From the NCBI RefSeq assembly GCF_004916975.1, contig NZ_STGQ01000001.1:2093929-2157928 (forward strand): a stretch of 64,000 bases of DNA, given 5' to 3'. The translations under genes and the position numbers were made by a program. The notes below the pieces were generated by a model, which had not been told where the DNA came from, did no database searches, and saw nothing but the letters and a program-made list of their open reading frames with translations. Numbering within the stretch: position 1 is the stretch's first letter; each line of letters begins with the position of its first letter. Source of the stretch: Paenibacillus dokdonensis (GTDB lineage Bacteria; Bacillota; Bacilli; Paenibacillales; Paenibacillaceae). Positions 32,341-41,308 of this stretch are shown here, piece by piece.

Positions 32341-33222
32341 TCAGTTCTGCAGCATCTTCAAAAAAGCCCCTGCAGCCAGCGATGGGGTCAAATTTTTCTG
32401 GACAGCAATACCGATATGCCGATCCGGTAGGGGAGTTTCTGTTCTAAGCTCCAGCAACGATCCGTCCGCAATACGAGATGCGACAAAGACCCGCGGCAAG
32501 AAGGCTATTCCATAACCACGCTCGGCAAATTCCGCGAGCATATCCAGGCTGTTCAACTCGAAATCGGCTTCCACCTCTACCCCTTGCGATTGGAACCACC
32601 CTTCGATGAAGGAACGTGTCGAGCTGCCCAAGGATAGCATCAGTAGAGGGAGCTCAGTCAGCTGTTCAGTCCGTAAGGACTCTCGTGTCCAATCTGCAAA
32701 GGCCATTCCTACAACCGCGCAATAAGGCGAGGCATGGAAGTCGAGGACCTTGATTTCTTCATCCGATACGGGCAGATGGACGAAGCCTATGTCCAGTGAG
32801 CCTTTTTTCAAACGCTCCAAAATGCTGCTGGTCCGATCCTGAGACAGCTGAATGCGAATGTCGGGATAATCGGCATGGAACGAGTCGAGCGAGGGTAAAA
32901 GAAAATCCTTCACGATCGCCCCGTTTGCGCCAATTCTCAGCCGACCTTCGCTGAACTGCTTCAGCTTCTTCATGCGCCGCTCTGCAGAATCAAGCTCCTC
33001 GAACGCTTGCCGGACATGCTGATACAAATCCTGTCCCTCTTGCGTTAAGCGGACCCCCTTGGATAACCGGTCGAATAGTACAACACCGAAAGCCCCTTCA
33101 AGCTGCTTGATTGCGTAACTCACAGAAGGCTGCGTCATATGGAGGCTTTGCGCGGCTTTCGTCAAATTGGAAGTCTCAGCAGCATGTAGGAAAACGCGAT
33201 ACCATTCTGTGTTTGCGATCAT
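32341..33222 (-). CDS. LysR-family transcriptional regulator
   Basis: 293 residues. N-terminal winged helix NLTKAAQSLHMTQPSVSYAI with the usual FDRLSKGVRLTQEG wing; C-terminal effector domain from about residue 90 (GRLRIGANGAIVKDFLLP). GAGAGGA precedes the start. Divergent from the chorismate synthase gene with 109 bases between the starts, so it very probably regulates that gene; no clear T-N11-A box could be singled out. Confidence 0.9.
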   Translation of the reverse strand: MIANTEWYRVFLHAAETSNLTKAAQSLHMTQPSVSYAIKQLEGAFGVVLFDRLSKGVRLTQEGQDLYQHVRQAFEELDSAERRMKKLKQFSEGRLRIGANGAIVKDFLLPSLDSFHADYPDIRIQLSQDRTSSILERLKKGSLDIGFVHLPVSDEEIKVLDFHASPYCAVVGMAFADWTRESLRTEQLTELPLLMLSLGSSTRSFIEGWFQSQGVEVEADFELNSLDMLAEFAERGYGIAFLPRVFVASRIADGSLLELRTETPLPDRHIGIAVQKNLTPSLAAGAFLKMLQN

Positions 33223-33331
33223 TTGCTATCAATCCTCTCTATGACACATGTCGATTATTACAATTTCATTTATTTCAAGTATAACTCTAAACTGAAAGAG
33301 AAGAAATTTTTAATATTCGGGAGGAATTAGC

Positions 33332-34390
33332 ATGGCGGGAAGTACGTTCGGAGAGCGGCTAAAAATGACTACGTTCGGGGAATCACACGGAGAGGCTGTA
33401 GGCGTAATTGTGGAGGGTATCACGCCGGGCGTTGAGCTTGACGAGGCATACATCCAGATTCAGATGGATAGAAGAAGGCCGGGACAATCCTCAGTCACGA
33501 CTCCCCGGAAGGAATACGATAAGATACGCATCCTATCTGGCCTATTCGAGGGGCGTACGACTGGAACGCCTCTGTGTATCATGCTGAACAATACAGACAT
33601 GCGCCCGTCAGCATACGATGACATCCAAAACATGTATCGGCCCGGGCATGCGGATCTCACTTATGAGAAAAAGTATGGAATTCGCGACTATCGCGGCAGC
33701 GGCAGGGCTTCAGGAAGGGAGACAGCCGCTCGGGTGGCTGCGGGAGCGGTGGCGCGGAAGCTTTTGGAACGGCGAGGTGTATCGATCCTGGCCTATACGA
33801 CTGAAATCGGCGGTATAAGGTGCGAGAATTTCGACGCCGATGCCATCGAACGTAATGCGGTGCGGGCATGCGATACGGCAGCGGCAAGTCGCATGATCGA
33901 GAAGATCGAACAGCTGACTGAAGAGGGCGACAGCTGCGGAGGTATCGTCGAATGCCGAATTCGCGGCGTCGCTCCGGGGCTGGGGGAGCCTGTGTTCGAC
34001 AAATTGGACGCGGAGCTGGCAAGGGCTATGTTGTCCGTGGGCGCGATTAAAGGTATTGAATTCGGAGCGGGCTTCCAAGCAGCATCAATGCGGGGAAGCG
34101 AACACAACGATCAGATGGACACAGACGGATTCCTGACAAACCATGCCGGGGGGATCATCGGAGGGATCAGCACGGGAGCAGACATCGTGTTCCGAGTCGT
34201 CGTCAAGCCGACTTCATCTATTTCTTTACCACAACGGACCATGGATATGAACGGGAACGAACGGGAGATTACGACGATCGGCAGGCATGATCCGTGCATT
34301 TGCCCCCGCGTCGTACCTGTGATCGAAGCTATGGCCTGCATGGTGATCGAGGATCATTACAAGCGGCAAGCAGCTTTGCTGAATGAATAA
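33332..34390 (+). CDS. aroC: Stand-alone chorismate synthase
   Basis: 352-residue FMN-dependent enzyme converting 5-enolpyruvylshikimate-3-phosphate to chorismate, the last common step to aromatic amino acids, folate and menaquinone. Motifs: TFGESHGEAVGVIVEGITPG, the DYRGSGRASGRETAARVAAG loop with FMN-binding residues, and the C-terminal GRHDPCICPRVVPVIEAM. Strong GGGAGGAA site. It is not surrounded by other aro or trp genes, and is divergent from a LysR gene, so it looks like a second, separately regulated copy (called aroF in Bacillus nomenclature). Confidence 0.93.
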   Translation: MAGSTFGERLKMTTFGESHGEAVGVIVEGITPGVELDEAYIQIQMDRRRPGQSSVTTPRKEYDKIRILSGLFEGRTTGTPLCIMLNNTDMRPSAYDDIQNMYRPGHADLTYEKKYGIRDYRGSGRASGRETAARVAAGAVARKLLERRGVSILAYTTEIGGIRCENFDADAIERNAVRACDTAAASRMIEKIEQLTEEGDSCGGIVECRIRGVAPGLGEPVFDKLDAELARAMLSVGAIKGIEFGAGFQAASMRGSEHNDQMDTDGFLTNHAGGIIGGISTGADIVFRVVVKPTSSISLPQRTMDMNGNEREITTIGRHDPCICPRVVPVIEAMACMVIEDHYKRQAALLNE

Positions 34391-34510
34391 ATGGTCTCCT
34401 TTCTGGTATTCATACCCCATCTACAACGTAAGTAATTATGAAAAATCTGCTTTTTTTATGAAGAGCTGCTAAATATTATTCGCTTTATGAAGATCCCGTC
34501 AGAAAACAAG

Positions 34511-34536
34511 AGTCGCGGAAATCGCGGCTTTTTTAT
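34511..34536 (+). terminator. Terminator downstream of chorismate synthase
   Basis: AGTCGCG (34511-34517) / CGCGGCT (34523-34529, one G-T pair) followed by TTTTTT. The stretch 34537-34780 shows nothing else recognisable. Confidence 0.65.
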
Positions 34537-34783
34537 TTTGTGGATTCAGAATAACGAAACGTTTGCTTAAATTACGACCATGTTCACGATTTAATTTCTT
34601 ACTATGAATTTATTTGGTTCATTGTGTATTGCTGCTCAGAGAGGTGTGAATCGGAACCGTGGGCTGGACCGGAAGTTGGAGTGAATTAAAGAGAATTCAA
34701 GAAAAGAATAGCATACATTCATTGTAAGCGATGCCATGAGCGTATATCAGAAGATTTCGAACCTATCCTTGATTCTTTGCTTC

Positions 34784-34813
34784 TTTACATAAAGCGTCCG
34801 AAAGGAGTAAGAT
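34784..34813 (+). promoter_or_regulatory. Candidate promoter of the riboswitch transcript
   Basis: TTTACA (34784-34789), 18-bp spacer, TAAGAT (34808-34813). The predicted start near 34820 is 40 bases before the aptamer. Confidence 0.45.
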
Positions 34814-34859
34814 TTCATTCGTAATCAAGACTTGCGAACCTGAAATTATATACTCCTAG

Positions 34860-34998
34860 ATCGCTTAATTCTGAAATTAGGAGCGGGGGAACCAAAGAGG
34901 ATGAGTTTTTCTCATCCTAGGGGTGAATCACTTGGTTATTAACTATAAGTGTAGGGATACTTTCAAGCCCGAATCCGTCAGCTAACCTCGTAAGCGTT
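34860..34998 (+). promoter_or_regulatory. ydaO/yuaA-class c-di-AMP riboswitch
   Basis: The conserved core is easy to read: GGAGCGGGGGAACCA at 34880-34894, GGGGTGAATC around 34920, TAGGGAT, GCCCGAATCCGTCAGC and TAACCTCGTAAGCG near the 3' end. The closing stem pairs CGCTTA (34862-34867) with TAAGCG (34991-34996). In known members c-di-AMP binding promotes termination and shuts off potassium uptake genes. A terminator follows at 35037 and a KimA-type potassium importer after it, exactly as for B. subtilis kimA. Confidence 0.95.
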
Positions 34999-35036
34999 AT
35001 GAAAGAGGAATTTGTCGTGTGCAAATGTTTTTTAGA

Positions 35037-35073
35037 AGCCACGGGAAGGTCCAACTTTCCTGCGGCTTTTTTT
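35037..35073 (+). terminator. Expression-platform terminator of the riboswitch
   Basis: AGCC-CGGGAA.. / ..TTCCTG-GGCT hairpin (35037-35067, several G-T pairs) followed by seven T. It is placed between aptamer and kimA as expected for an OFF switch. Confidence 0.85.
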
Positions 35074-35156
35074 GTCGTGTCGAAATGGTTATGTGCGATA
35101 ACCGTTTCGGGACATCTATGATATTACAACTTGACATTGGCGGTGACACTAAAGTA

Positions 35157-36981
35157 ATGGCAGCATTAAAAAGACTTCTGATCGGGCTGCCTCTGAAATC
35201 GACCCAACTAGGAGAACTAAAAACTTAATAAGAAAAAGGCGCTGGCAATTCTTTCTTCCGACGCTTTATCATCCGTTGCTTATGGACCAGAACAAATCCT
35301 GTTGGTTTTGATCACGGTAAGCACGGCGGCATTCTGGTATTCGATACCCATCGGGATCGGAGTATTGGTTTTATTAACGGCTCTGATTCTTTCATATCGT
35401 CAAATCATCTTTGCTTATCCGCATGGCGGGGGAGCCTACGTTGTATCCAAGCAGAACCTGGGAGTCTATGCCGGGCTGGTTGCGGGAGGCTCGTTGTTGG
35501 TCGATTATATTTTGACAGTTGCCGTCAGCGTGTCTGCGGGCACAGACGCTTTAACTTCAGCTTTCCCCGCTCTGCATGAGCATACGGTGGCTATTGCCGT
35601 GATTTTTGTCATTCTGATTACGATATTGAATTTAAGAGGTGTAACCGAGTCTGCATCTGTCTTGGCCTACCCGGTTTATTTATTCGCATTTGCCTTATTC
35701 ATCCTGATTGGGGTAGGCATGTACAACATTATCACAGGGCATGTGTCTCCCGAATTACATGCGCCGATTGGGACGCCGGTAGCCGGCATCAGTTTGTTTT
35801 TACTCTTAAAAGCTTTCGCATCAGGCAGCTCGGCCCTGACAGGGGTTGAAGCGATATCGAATGCTATACCTAACTTTAAAGATCCTGGACCCAAAAATGC
35901 GGCCAAAACGTTAATGGCCATGGGAATCCTGCTTGCCTTGTTGTTCTCGGGTATCGTTTTCCTTGCTTATTATTTGGGTATATCGCCTAATGCTCATGAA
36001 ACGGTAGTATCTCAAATTGCCAATCAGACCTTCGGCCGGCATTTTATGTACTTCTTTATTCAGGGAACGACCGCCTTAATTCTGATCCTTGCAGACAATA
36101 CGGGATATTCAGCTTTCCCTCTGCTTGCGGTCAATCTGGCCAAGGATAAGTTCATTCCAAGAATGTTCACTGTCCGGGGAGATCGTCTCGGGTATTCGAA
36201 TGGCATCATCATTCTTGGATTATTATCGATCGTCCTGATTATTGGATTCAACGGACAAACCGAGCATCTGATTCCATTATATGCGGTGGGTGTATTCATT
36301 CCGTTTACCCTTTCACAGTCGGATATGATGGTAAAATGGATCCGTGAAAAGCCGACAGGCTGGGTCCCTAAACTGATTATTAATACGATAGGAGCGCTTA
36401 TCAGCTTTACGGTTTCTATCGTGTTCTTTATGACCAAATTTTCGCAGGTTTGGCCCGTACTGATATTCTTGCCGCTGATCGTTTATCTGTTCCACCGCAT
36501 TAGGAAGCATTATGAAGCCGTTGGTGAACAATTACGGCTTGCCACTTGTGAGCAAGCTGTCCCGATTGAAGGTAATGTCGTCATTCTTCCCGTGTCCGGA
36601 ATCACACACGTTGTCGAGCATTCCTTGAATTATGCGAAGTCACTGTCAGCCGATCAGATCATCGCCGTTTACATTCCTTTTGAAAGAGAGGAAGCGACAC
36701 GGTTCGAGGAAAAATGGAACCAGTGGAGACACGATGTACGTCTTGTGACTTTACATTCTCCTTACCGGAGCATCATTCATCCTTTAAGCAAATTTATCGA
36801 TACGGTGCACCGGAAAGCCAGTGAATCCAATTATCAAGTAACGGTGGTTATTCCTCAGTTTATTCCTAAGAAAAGCTGGAAAAACCTGCTGCATAACCAG
36901 ACAAGTTTTATGATTCGCGCCTATTTGCTTTATCGCAAAGACGTCATCGTTACGACGGTTCCGTATCACCTTAAAAAATAA
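35157..36981 (+). pseudogene. kimA: KimA-type potassium importer interrupted by a one-base frameshift
   Basis: Full-length homologue of KimA (YdaO), the high-affinity K+/H+ symporter of the KUP/APC fold. The N-terminus MAALKRLLIGLPLKSTQLGE is in frame with ATG 35157 but runs into TAATAA at 35227. Deleting one A from the AAAAA run at 35219-35223 continues it as KLNKKKALAILSSDALSSVA and on through the complete protein. The corrected length is 607 residues, the same as B. subtilis KimA. The larger part (from 35224) has about 12 membrane helices and the C-terminal cytoplasmic domain (GNVVILPVSGITHVVEHSLN). Either an assembly error, a phase variant or a recent null mutation. Confidence 0.88.
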
Positions 36982-36997
36982 CGTCGACATTACAGAA

Positions 36998-37034
36998 ACC
37001 CTGCGGGCTAAAGCCGTCAGGGTCTTTTTTTTTT
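36998..37034 (+). terminator. Terminator after kimA
   Basis: ACCCTG (36998-37003) / CAGGGT (37018-37023) with an inner CGGGCT/AGCCG stem and ten T. Confidence 0.88.
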
Positions 37035-37161
37035 CGCTTCAGGCATGCTTCAAAGACCTTAATTACCGTATATTTGAATGAATATTCAGGAATGGAATCA
37101 TAATAGCAGGAAGAATGCCTTAACAATGAGATGACCACAATGATGAAGTGAGTGATGATGC

Positions 37162-38106
37162 TTGAAATGGATATCAATGGCGTGTCTCCTGTTCAAACTT
37201 CTGCAGGACCACGACGGAGATCAGGATCATGGCATGCTGACCATCACCCATGAGGGGAAATCCATTTCCAATCTGAAACGAGATGCACATCATACTTTGG
37301 TGTTTCCTCTGCTGGATATGGAAAAGTATAACCAATGGGTGAACGAATTGGACCTGAAAACATATAAGGAACCAATAAACGCCCGGATTGACGGTAACGG
37401 ACAGATTGTCTCCGGTCAAAATGGGTACATGCTTAACCGAAGAGAGCTTCTTAAACAGTACTATGCATACCTCTACAGCGGTGGAACAGCTTCTATAGAA
37501 GCGCCTATGTATCCGGTGTATCCGAAGGTAGATACGGAACTGCTGGCTTCGCTAAGGGCAAAGCCAGTCGGTTATTATGTAACGTATTACAACGCTAATA
37601 ATGCAGATCGTTCTCATAATATCGCTTTGGCAGCCAAGGCGATTGACAGTACCGTCATATTTCCAGGAGAATCCTTCTCCTTTAATCGAGTGGTCGGGAT
37701 TCGGACGGCGGGAAGGGGGTACAGGCGGGCAACAGTCATCGTGCGCGGAGAATTATCTGAAGGCGTAGGTGGAGGTATCTGTCAGGTATCTTCAACCCTA
37801 TTTAACGCGGTCGACCGGGCAGGACTGCATATTGTAAAGAGATATTCGCACAGCCGTCATGTACCCTATGTTCCTCCGGGAAGAGATGCGACTGTAAGCT
37901 GGGGAGGCCCAGACTTTGAATTTGATAATGCATACAACCAGCCTGTACTGATCCGGGCATTTGCAGGTAACGGAAGTATGGCTGTCTCCATTTTTTCATC
38001 TGATGTGATCGAATATCTCCCCAAAAAGGTGCCAAGCATTTCTTATCGACTTCCTGAAGAAGTGCGCGATATACCTCCATTACCTAACCCAGTGAGTGGA
38101 GAATAA
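37162..38106 (+). CDS. VanW-family protein
   Basis: 314 residues. The VanW domain occupies about 130-290: AKAIDSTVIFPGESFSFNRV, GGGICQVSSTLFNAVDRAGL, IVKRYSHSRHVPYVPPGRDA and TVSWGGPDFEF are its hallmark. The N-terminal part (about 20-110) resembles the YoaR-type peptidoglycan-binding region of larger VanW proteins. The start is a TTG without a clear export signal (MKWISMACLLFKLLQDHDGD is only weakly hydrophobic), which is unusual because relatives are exported; a damaged 5' end is possible. Role uncertain, envelope-related by family. Confidence 0.78.
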   Translation: MKWISMACLLFKLLQDHDGDQDHGMLTITHEGKSISNLKRDAHHTLVFPLLDMEKYNQWVNELDLKTYKEPINARIDGNGQIVSGQNGYMLNRRELLKQYYAYLYSGGTASIEAPMYPVYPKVDTELLASLRAKPVGYYVTYYNANNADRSHNIALAAKAIDSTVIFPGESFSFNRVVGIRTAGRGYRRATVIVRGELSEGVGGGICQVSSTLFNAVDRAGLHIVKRYSHSRHVPYVPPGRDATVSWGGPDFEFDNAYNQPVLIRAFAGNGSMAVSIFSSDVIEYLPKKVPSISYRLPEEVRDIPPLPNPVSGE

Positions 38107-38260
38107 GCACAAGCGTATCTAAAGTTCATATTATCTTTTTTTAAATGGACAGGTTGGACGACAAGAGCGCTAGCTGCTGATATAATTTTGATTGGGAGAA
38201 AAATCCCTTTGGATAGATAATATTAATAGCGTATTTACTAAATATTAGGGGGAATTGTCT

Positions 38261-38641
38261 ATGATGAATAAAATTGGCCAAGTGATGTTGTATGTAAACA
38301 ACCAGGATGAAGCAGTGAATTTTTGGACGGAAAAATTAGGATTTCATATCGTTTCCGAAGAAAATAACGGTCATATGAGATGGATCGAAATTGCTCCAAC
38401 CGAGGGAGCGGAAACAAGCATCATACTCCACAGCAAGGAACTCGTTGCTAAAATGTCTCCTGAATTAAATTTGGGGACGCCTTCTTTGATGTTTTTTGCG
38501 GATAACCTAGACGAGTTGCATAACAGCTTATCTAATAAAAATATCAAGGTGGGTGATATCGTAAATCTGCCTACCGGCAAAGTATTTAACTTTGCGGACA
38601 ATGAAGAAAATTACTTCGCCGTGCTGGAGAAATCCAATTAA
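38261..38641 (+). CDS. VOC-family (glyoxalase-like) protein
   Basis: 126 residues forming two beta-alpha-beta-beta-beta modules: GQVMLYVNNQDEAVNFWTEK, LGFHIVSE, then SLMFFADNLDELHNSLSNKN and FADNEENYFAVLE. Candidate metal ligands are not all obvious. Related to bleomycin-resistance and dioxygenase superfamily proteins; substrate unknown. Strong AGGGGGAA ribosome binding site nine bases before ATG 38261. Confidence 0.82.
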   Translation: MMNKIGQVMLYVNNQDEAVNFWTEKLGFHIVSEENNGHMRWIEIAPTEGAETSIILHSKELVAKMSPELNLGTPSLMFFADNLDELHNSLSNKNIKVGDIVNLPTGKVFNFADNEENYFAVLEKSN

Positions 38642-38676
38642 GACAGTCATGAGTAATCATCTAAAAGCCTGATTCT

Positions 38677-38766
38677 TGGTAGTATCCCCTCAAAGTAGAC
38701 ACTCGAAAAAAGCCTCATGTTATCATGAGAATCGAGCGAACTTGAGGGGATATTTTTATGGCTATA
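38677..38766 (+). mobile_element. Orphan left end of an IS3-family element
   Basis: TGGTAGTATCCCC at 38677-38689 followed by TAGACACTCGAAAAA matches, position by position, the left terminus of the intact IS at 17744 (TGAAGTGCACCCC... TAGACATTGGAAAAA). The leader continues to GGGGATATTTTTATGGCTAT, like the GGGTGTATTTTTTATGGCTA before that element's orfA. It then breaks off into the P450 3' end. It is a related, not identical, IS. A CTCATG/CATGAG hairpin lies inside. Confidence 0.65.
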
Positions 38767-39997
38767 TGCGATGTACCCGGACCGGTAAGGAAGTGAGCGT
38801 TTGTCCGGCAGCAGAAGGCGTGAGGTTCGCTTCCAGATTGAAACCGGGAACGGGCTCAATCCTCTTAAAATGATCCATGAACAGCCCCAGTCCAATATTG
38901 GCCTCGAGCCGCGCAAGCGGAGCTCCCAGACAAAAATGAGGACCATTGCCGAAGGTCAAATGCTTTTTATTGTTAGCGCGGCGAATGTTCAAGGTGAACG
39001 GATCCTCAAACATCTCTTGGTCCATATTGGCGGCACTCATCCAGGCGACAACGACATCGCCTTTTTTCAGTTCCACGCCCAGCACGTTGTTATCCTGCTT
39101 CACCGTTCGGTCCATCTTTGCGATATGAAAACGGTAACGCAGCATTTCTTCCACCGCGCCAGGAAGCAGCTCGCGGTTCGATTGTATTTCGTTATAAATC
39201 TGATCGTTATCATATAAGAAGGAATAGAATGTGCTGGACAGCAAATGGCTTGTCGTTTCAATGCCGGCTCCCAGGATAAACATAGTCATTCGAACTATTT
39301 CATCATCAGTTAACCGTTCACCGTCTACCTGTGCCTGAATCAGGTCAGAGATAATATCATCGGCAAGATTCGTTCTTTTCAGAATCACGTGGAGGAGAAG
39401 GTAGCTGTAGTAATTTTTGGCAGCTTGCCGCTTTAGTTCCTGAATATCTTCGATATGATCCATTGGGAGGGGAAGGAAAAGATGGTCGACCCATTCTTTA
39501 AACAAGAACCGATCCTCAGGTGGAACACCCAGCAGTTCAGCTATCACGATCGTAGGCAGTGCGCCGGAAAAGCTTTTGACGATATCAATGACGGGTTCTT
39601 CACCCATATCCTCAATCAACTTGCTGACCACTTCATGGATACGAGGCTCCCACAGCTTTAAGCTTCTTGGCGTAAAAGCAGCTGAAAGCAGGCTGCGGCT
39701 TTTACGGTGATCCGGAGGATCCGAGTTCAAATTCACTCGTCCGGAATTATGGTGTCCCTCCTCATTATCTGCCCCGACGCTGATCGTTGTGCGGGTTCGC
39801 ACACTGGTAAAGTACTCATAATCGCTTAAAACTCTTTTGACATCTTCATACCGGAACACATTCCACGAATTCGTTGCTTCATTGTAACTGATTGGTTCAT
39901 GTTCTAAATGGTGTCTGTACCAATCAAAGGGATTAAACTCCTCCGCAGCTGATCGAAACTGGGTGATTTCAGCTAAAGAGATAATTTCCTCTTGCAT
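38762..39997 (-). CDS. Cytochrome P450
   Basis: Soluble class P450, 411 residues from ATG 39997 (GGGAGTG upstream; the open frame extends further but has no site). Haem-binding loop FGNGPHFCLGAPLARLE with Cys356, I-helix oxygen-activation motif FILGAGIETTSHLL, K-helix ExxR in VEEMLRYR, and the DPPDHRKSRSLLSAAFTP substrate-recognition region. Resembles the CYP107 group of macrolide/fatty-acid hydroxylases. No redox partner gene is nearby. The last codons run into an IS remnant (38762-38766), so the native C-terminus may be altered by a few residues. Confidence 0.9.
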   Translation of the reverse strand: MQEEIISLAEITQFRSAAEEFNPFDWYRHHLEHEPISYNEATNSWNVFRYEDVKRVLSDYEYFTSVRTRTTISVGADNEEGHHNSGRVNLNSDPPDHRKSRSLLSAAFTPRSLKLWEPRIHEVVSKLIEDMGEEPVIDIVKSFSGALPTIVIAELLGVPPEDRFLFKEWVDHLFLPLPMDHIEDIQELKRQAAKNYYSYLLLHVILKRTNLADDIISDLIQAQVDGERLTDDEIVRMTMFILGAGIETTSHLLSSTFYSFLYDNDQIYNEIQSNRELLPGAVEEMLRYRFHIAKMDRTVKQDNNVLGVELKKGDVVVAWMSAANMDQEMFEDPFTLNIRRANNKKHLTFGNGPHFCLGAPLARLEANIGLGLFMDHFKRIEPVPGFNLEANLTPSAAGQTLTSLPVRVHRI

Positions 39998-40020
39998 AAT
40001 ATTCACTCCCGTAGTTTTGA

Positions 40021-40058
40021 TATGGCGGATACTTATCCGATTGCCATATGTCAATCGG
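40021..40058. promoter_or_regulatory. Overlapping palindromes before the P450 gene
   Basis: Two nested dyads lie 24-60 bases upstream of the P450 start. TATGGC-GGATA-CT-TATCC-GATT-GCCATA spans about 40021-40048, and CCGATTG-CCATATGT-CAATCGG spans 40037-40058 with perfect 7-bp arms. They look like alternative operator or leader structures. The rest of 40059-40366 contains an imperfect TTATAAT/ATTATAA dyad near 40259-40291 and no gene. Confidence 0.45.
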
Positions 40059-40366
40059 ATCATACGGAAATTCGGGAAACCACTTTCGAACGACCCATGA
40101 CAAAAGGTCTGTGCTGCGTGAATTTTATTTTTTTTGTAATTACATGTAAAGCGCATAGACTCGGTGGTGAGATTTCATGTTGAAAGCATTCAATGGTCCA
40201 AATTGTTCGTTATTATTAGCAATATGTTAGGTGATCTCGACAATATGAAACCTTTACCTTTATAATAATGTTTATTTATAACATTATAAAAAGAGTTCAT
40301 GTAAAACTCAATTGTCATTTTGTTATTTTCTAGTAGAAAAAGTTTGCAAAAGTGGAGGGGTGGGAC

Positions 40367-41224
40367 ATGCAGGAATATGAATATGAATTTGCAGATTTTA
40401 TTTACTATACTCCCGCGGAGCTGGATAAAGAAGCCCGAATATGGCCGGTCCGGGCAGGTCGGAGTTTGGGTAAACCCAATTACAAAGTAGGCCCCAAAAG
40501 GATTGAATGCTACAGCCTCCACTTCTTACACGAGGGAATGATCCGGCTTGAATTCGGCGACAATTGGATCGATCTGCAGCAAGGTGATCTGTTTTGTTTG
40601 TATCCGGGTCAAACCTACTACTATTACATACTTTCCCCGGATTCGACGCTTCGGATGAACTGGCTCGCGCTGGATGGAGAAAGGGTTCAGCCTTTATTGG
40701 AGATGGCGGGAATTACGCCTGCCAGACCGTTTCGTCGAAATGCTGTCTCTTCCCGTGTGAAGGAACATGCCGAAAATGTAATTGATGCACTGGCAGATGT
40801 TATAAGGTGGAAACCGGCTAACGCGCTCAAGCTGCAAAGTCTCGTATGCGCTCTGATGGCGGAACTCATGCCAGCTACAGTTGATTCCCCTTTAGCAGAA
40901 CCTTCAGGATGGATTGACGAATGTATGGAGTTTATGGAACTGCATGCCTCAGAGGGGATATCCGTACAGCAGGTAGCTGCTTTTGCAGGGGTTCACCGCT
41001 CTTATTTCTCCAATATGTTTGCCTGCCAGGTCGGGATGCCACCGCTTAAGTACCTTCAGAAAATCCGCATGGACAAAGCGAAACGATTGCTTCAGGAAAC
41101 GGATGCGACCGTTACAGAAATTGCACTTTCTCTGGGGTATCCCAACTTGTACTCGTTCACCAGGGCATTCAAAATTTACTACAAGGTAAGTCCGCTCATC
41201 ATCCGGAAAACAAGGGGAGATTAG
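40367..41224 (+). CDS. AraC-family regulator with cupin sensor
   Basis: 285 residues. N-terminal cupin (about 35-120: LHFLHEGMIRLEFGDNWIDL, QQGDLFCLYPGQTYYYYI) and C-terminal AraC DNA-binding pair (ISVQQVAAFAGVHRSYFSNM; ATVTEIALSLGYPNLYSFTR). Start ATG 40367 follows GGAGGGGTGGG. It precedes the YesM/YesN kinase-regulator pair by 84 bases and the importer and arabinosidase genes, so it is a probable sugar-responsive activator of this locus. Confidence 0.87.
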   Translation: MQEYEYEFADFIYYTPAELDKEARIWPVRAGRSLGKPNYKVGPKRIECYSLHFLHEGMIRLEFGDNWIDLQQGDLFCLYPGQTYYYYILSPDSTLRMNWLALDGERVQPLLEMAGITPARPFRRNAVSSRVKEHAENVIDALADVIRWKPANALKLQSLVCALMAELMPATVDSPLAEPSGWIDECMEFMELHASEGISVQQVAAFAGVHRSYFSNMFACQVGMPPLKYLQKIRMDKAKRLLQETDATVTEIALSLGYPNLYSFTRAFKIYYKVSPLIIRKTRGD

Positions 41225-41242
41225 GCCGCATGACGTTTAATT

Positions 41243-41256
41243 GGTAAGCGCTTGCA
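41243..41256 (+). promoter_or_regulatory. cre-like site before the sensor kinase
   Basis: GGTAAGCGCTTGCA fits the CcpA operator (TGNAARCGNWWWCA) except for the first base, and has the symmetric AAGCGCTT core. It suggests catabolite repression of the regulatory genes. Confidence 0.55.
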
Positions 41257-41308
41257 ATTATCTTTATCCATTAGATTCAATAAATTCTTTTGCGAGGAGC
41301 TCTCTCCT

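Noticed and set aside
33223..33331. LysR operator in the chorismate synthase intergenic region
   Set aside because: Several T-N11-A arrangements exist in this AT-rich stretch and none has convincing symmetry.
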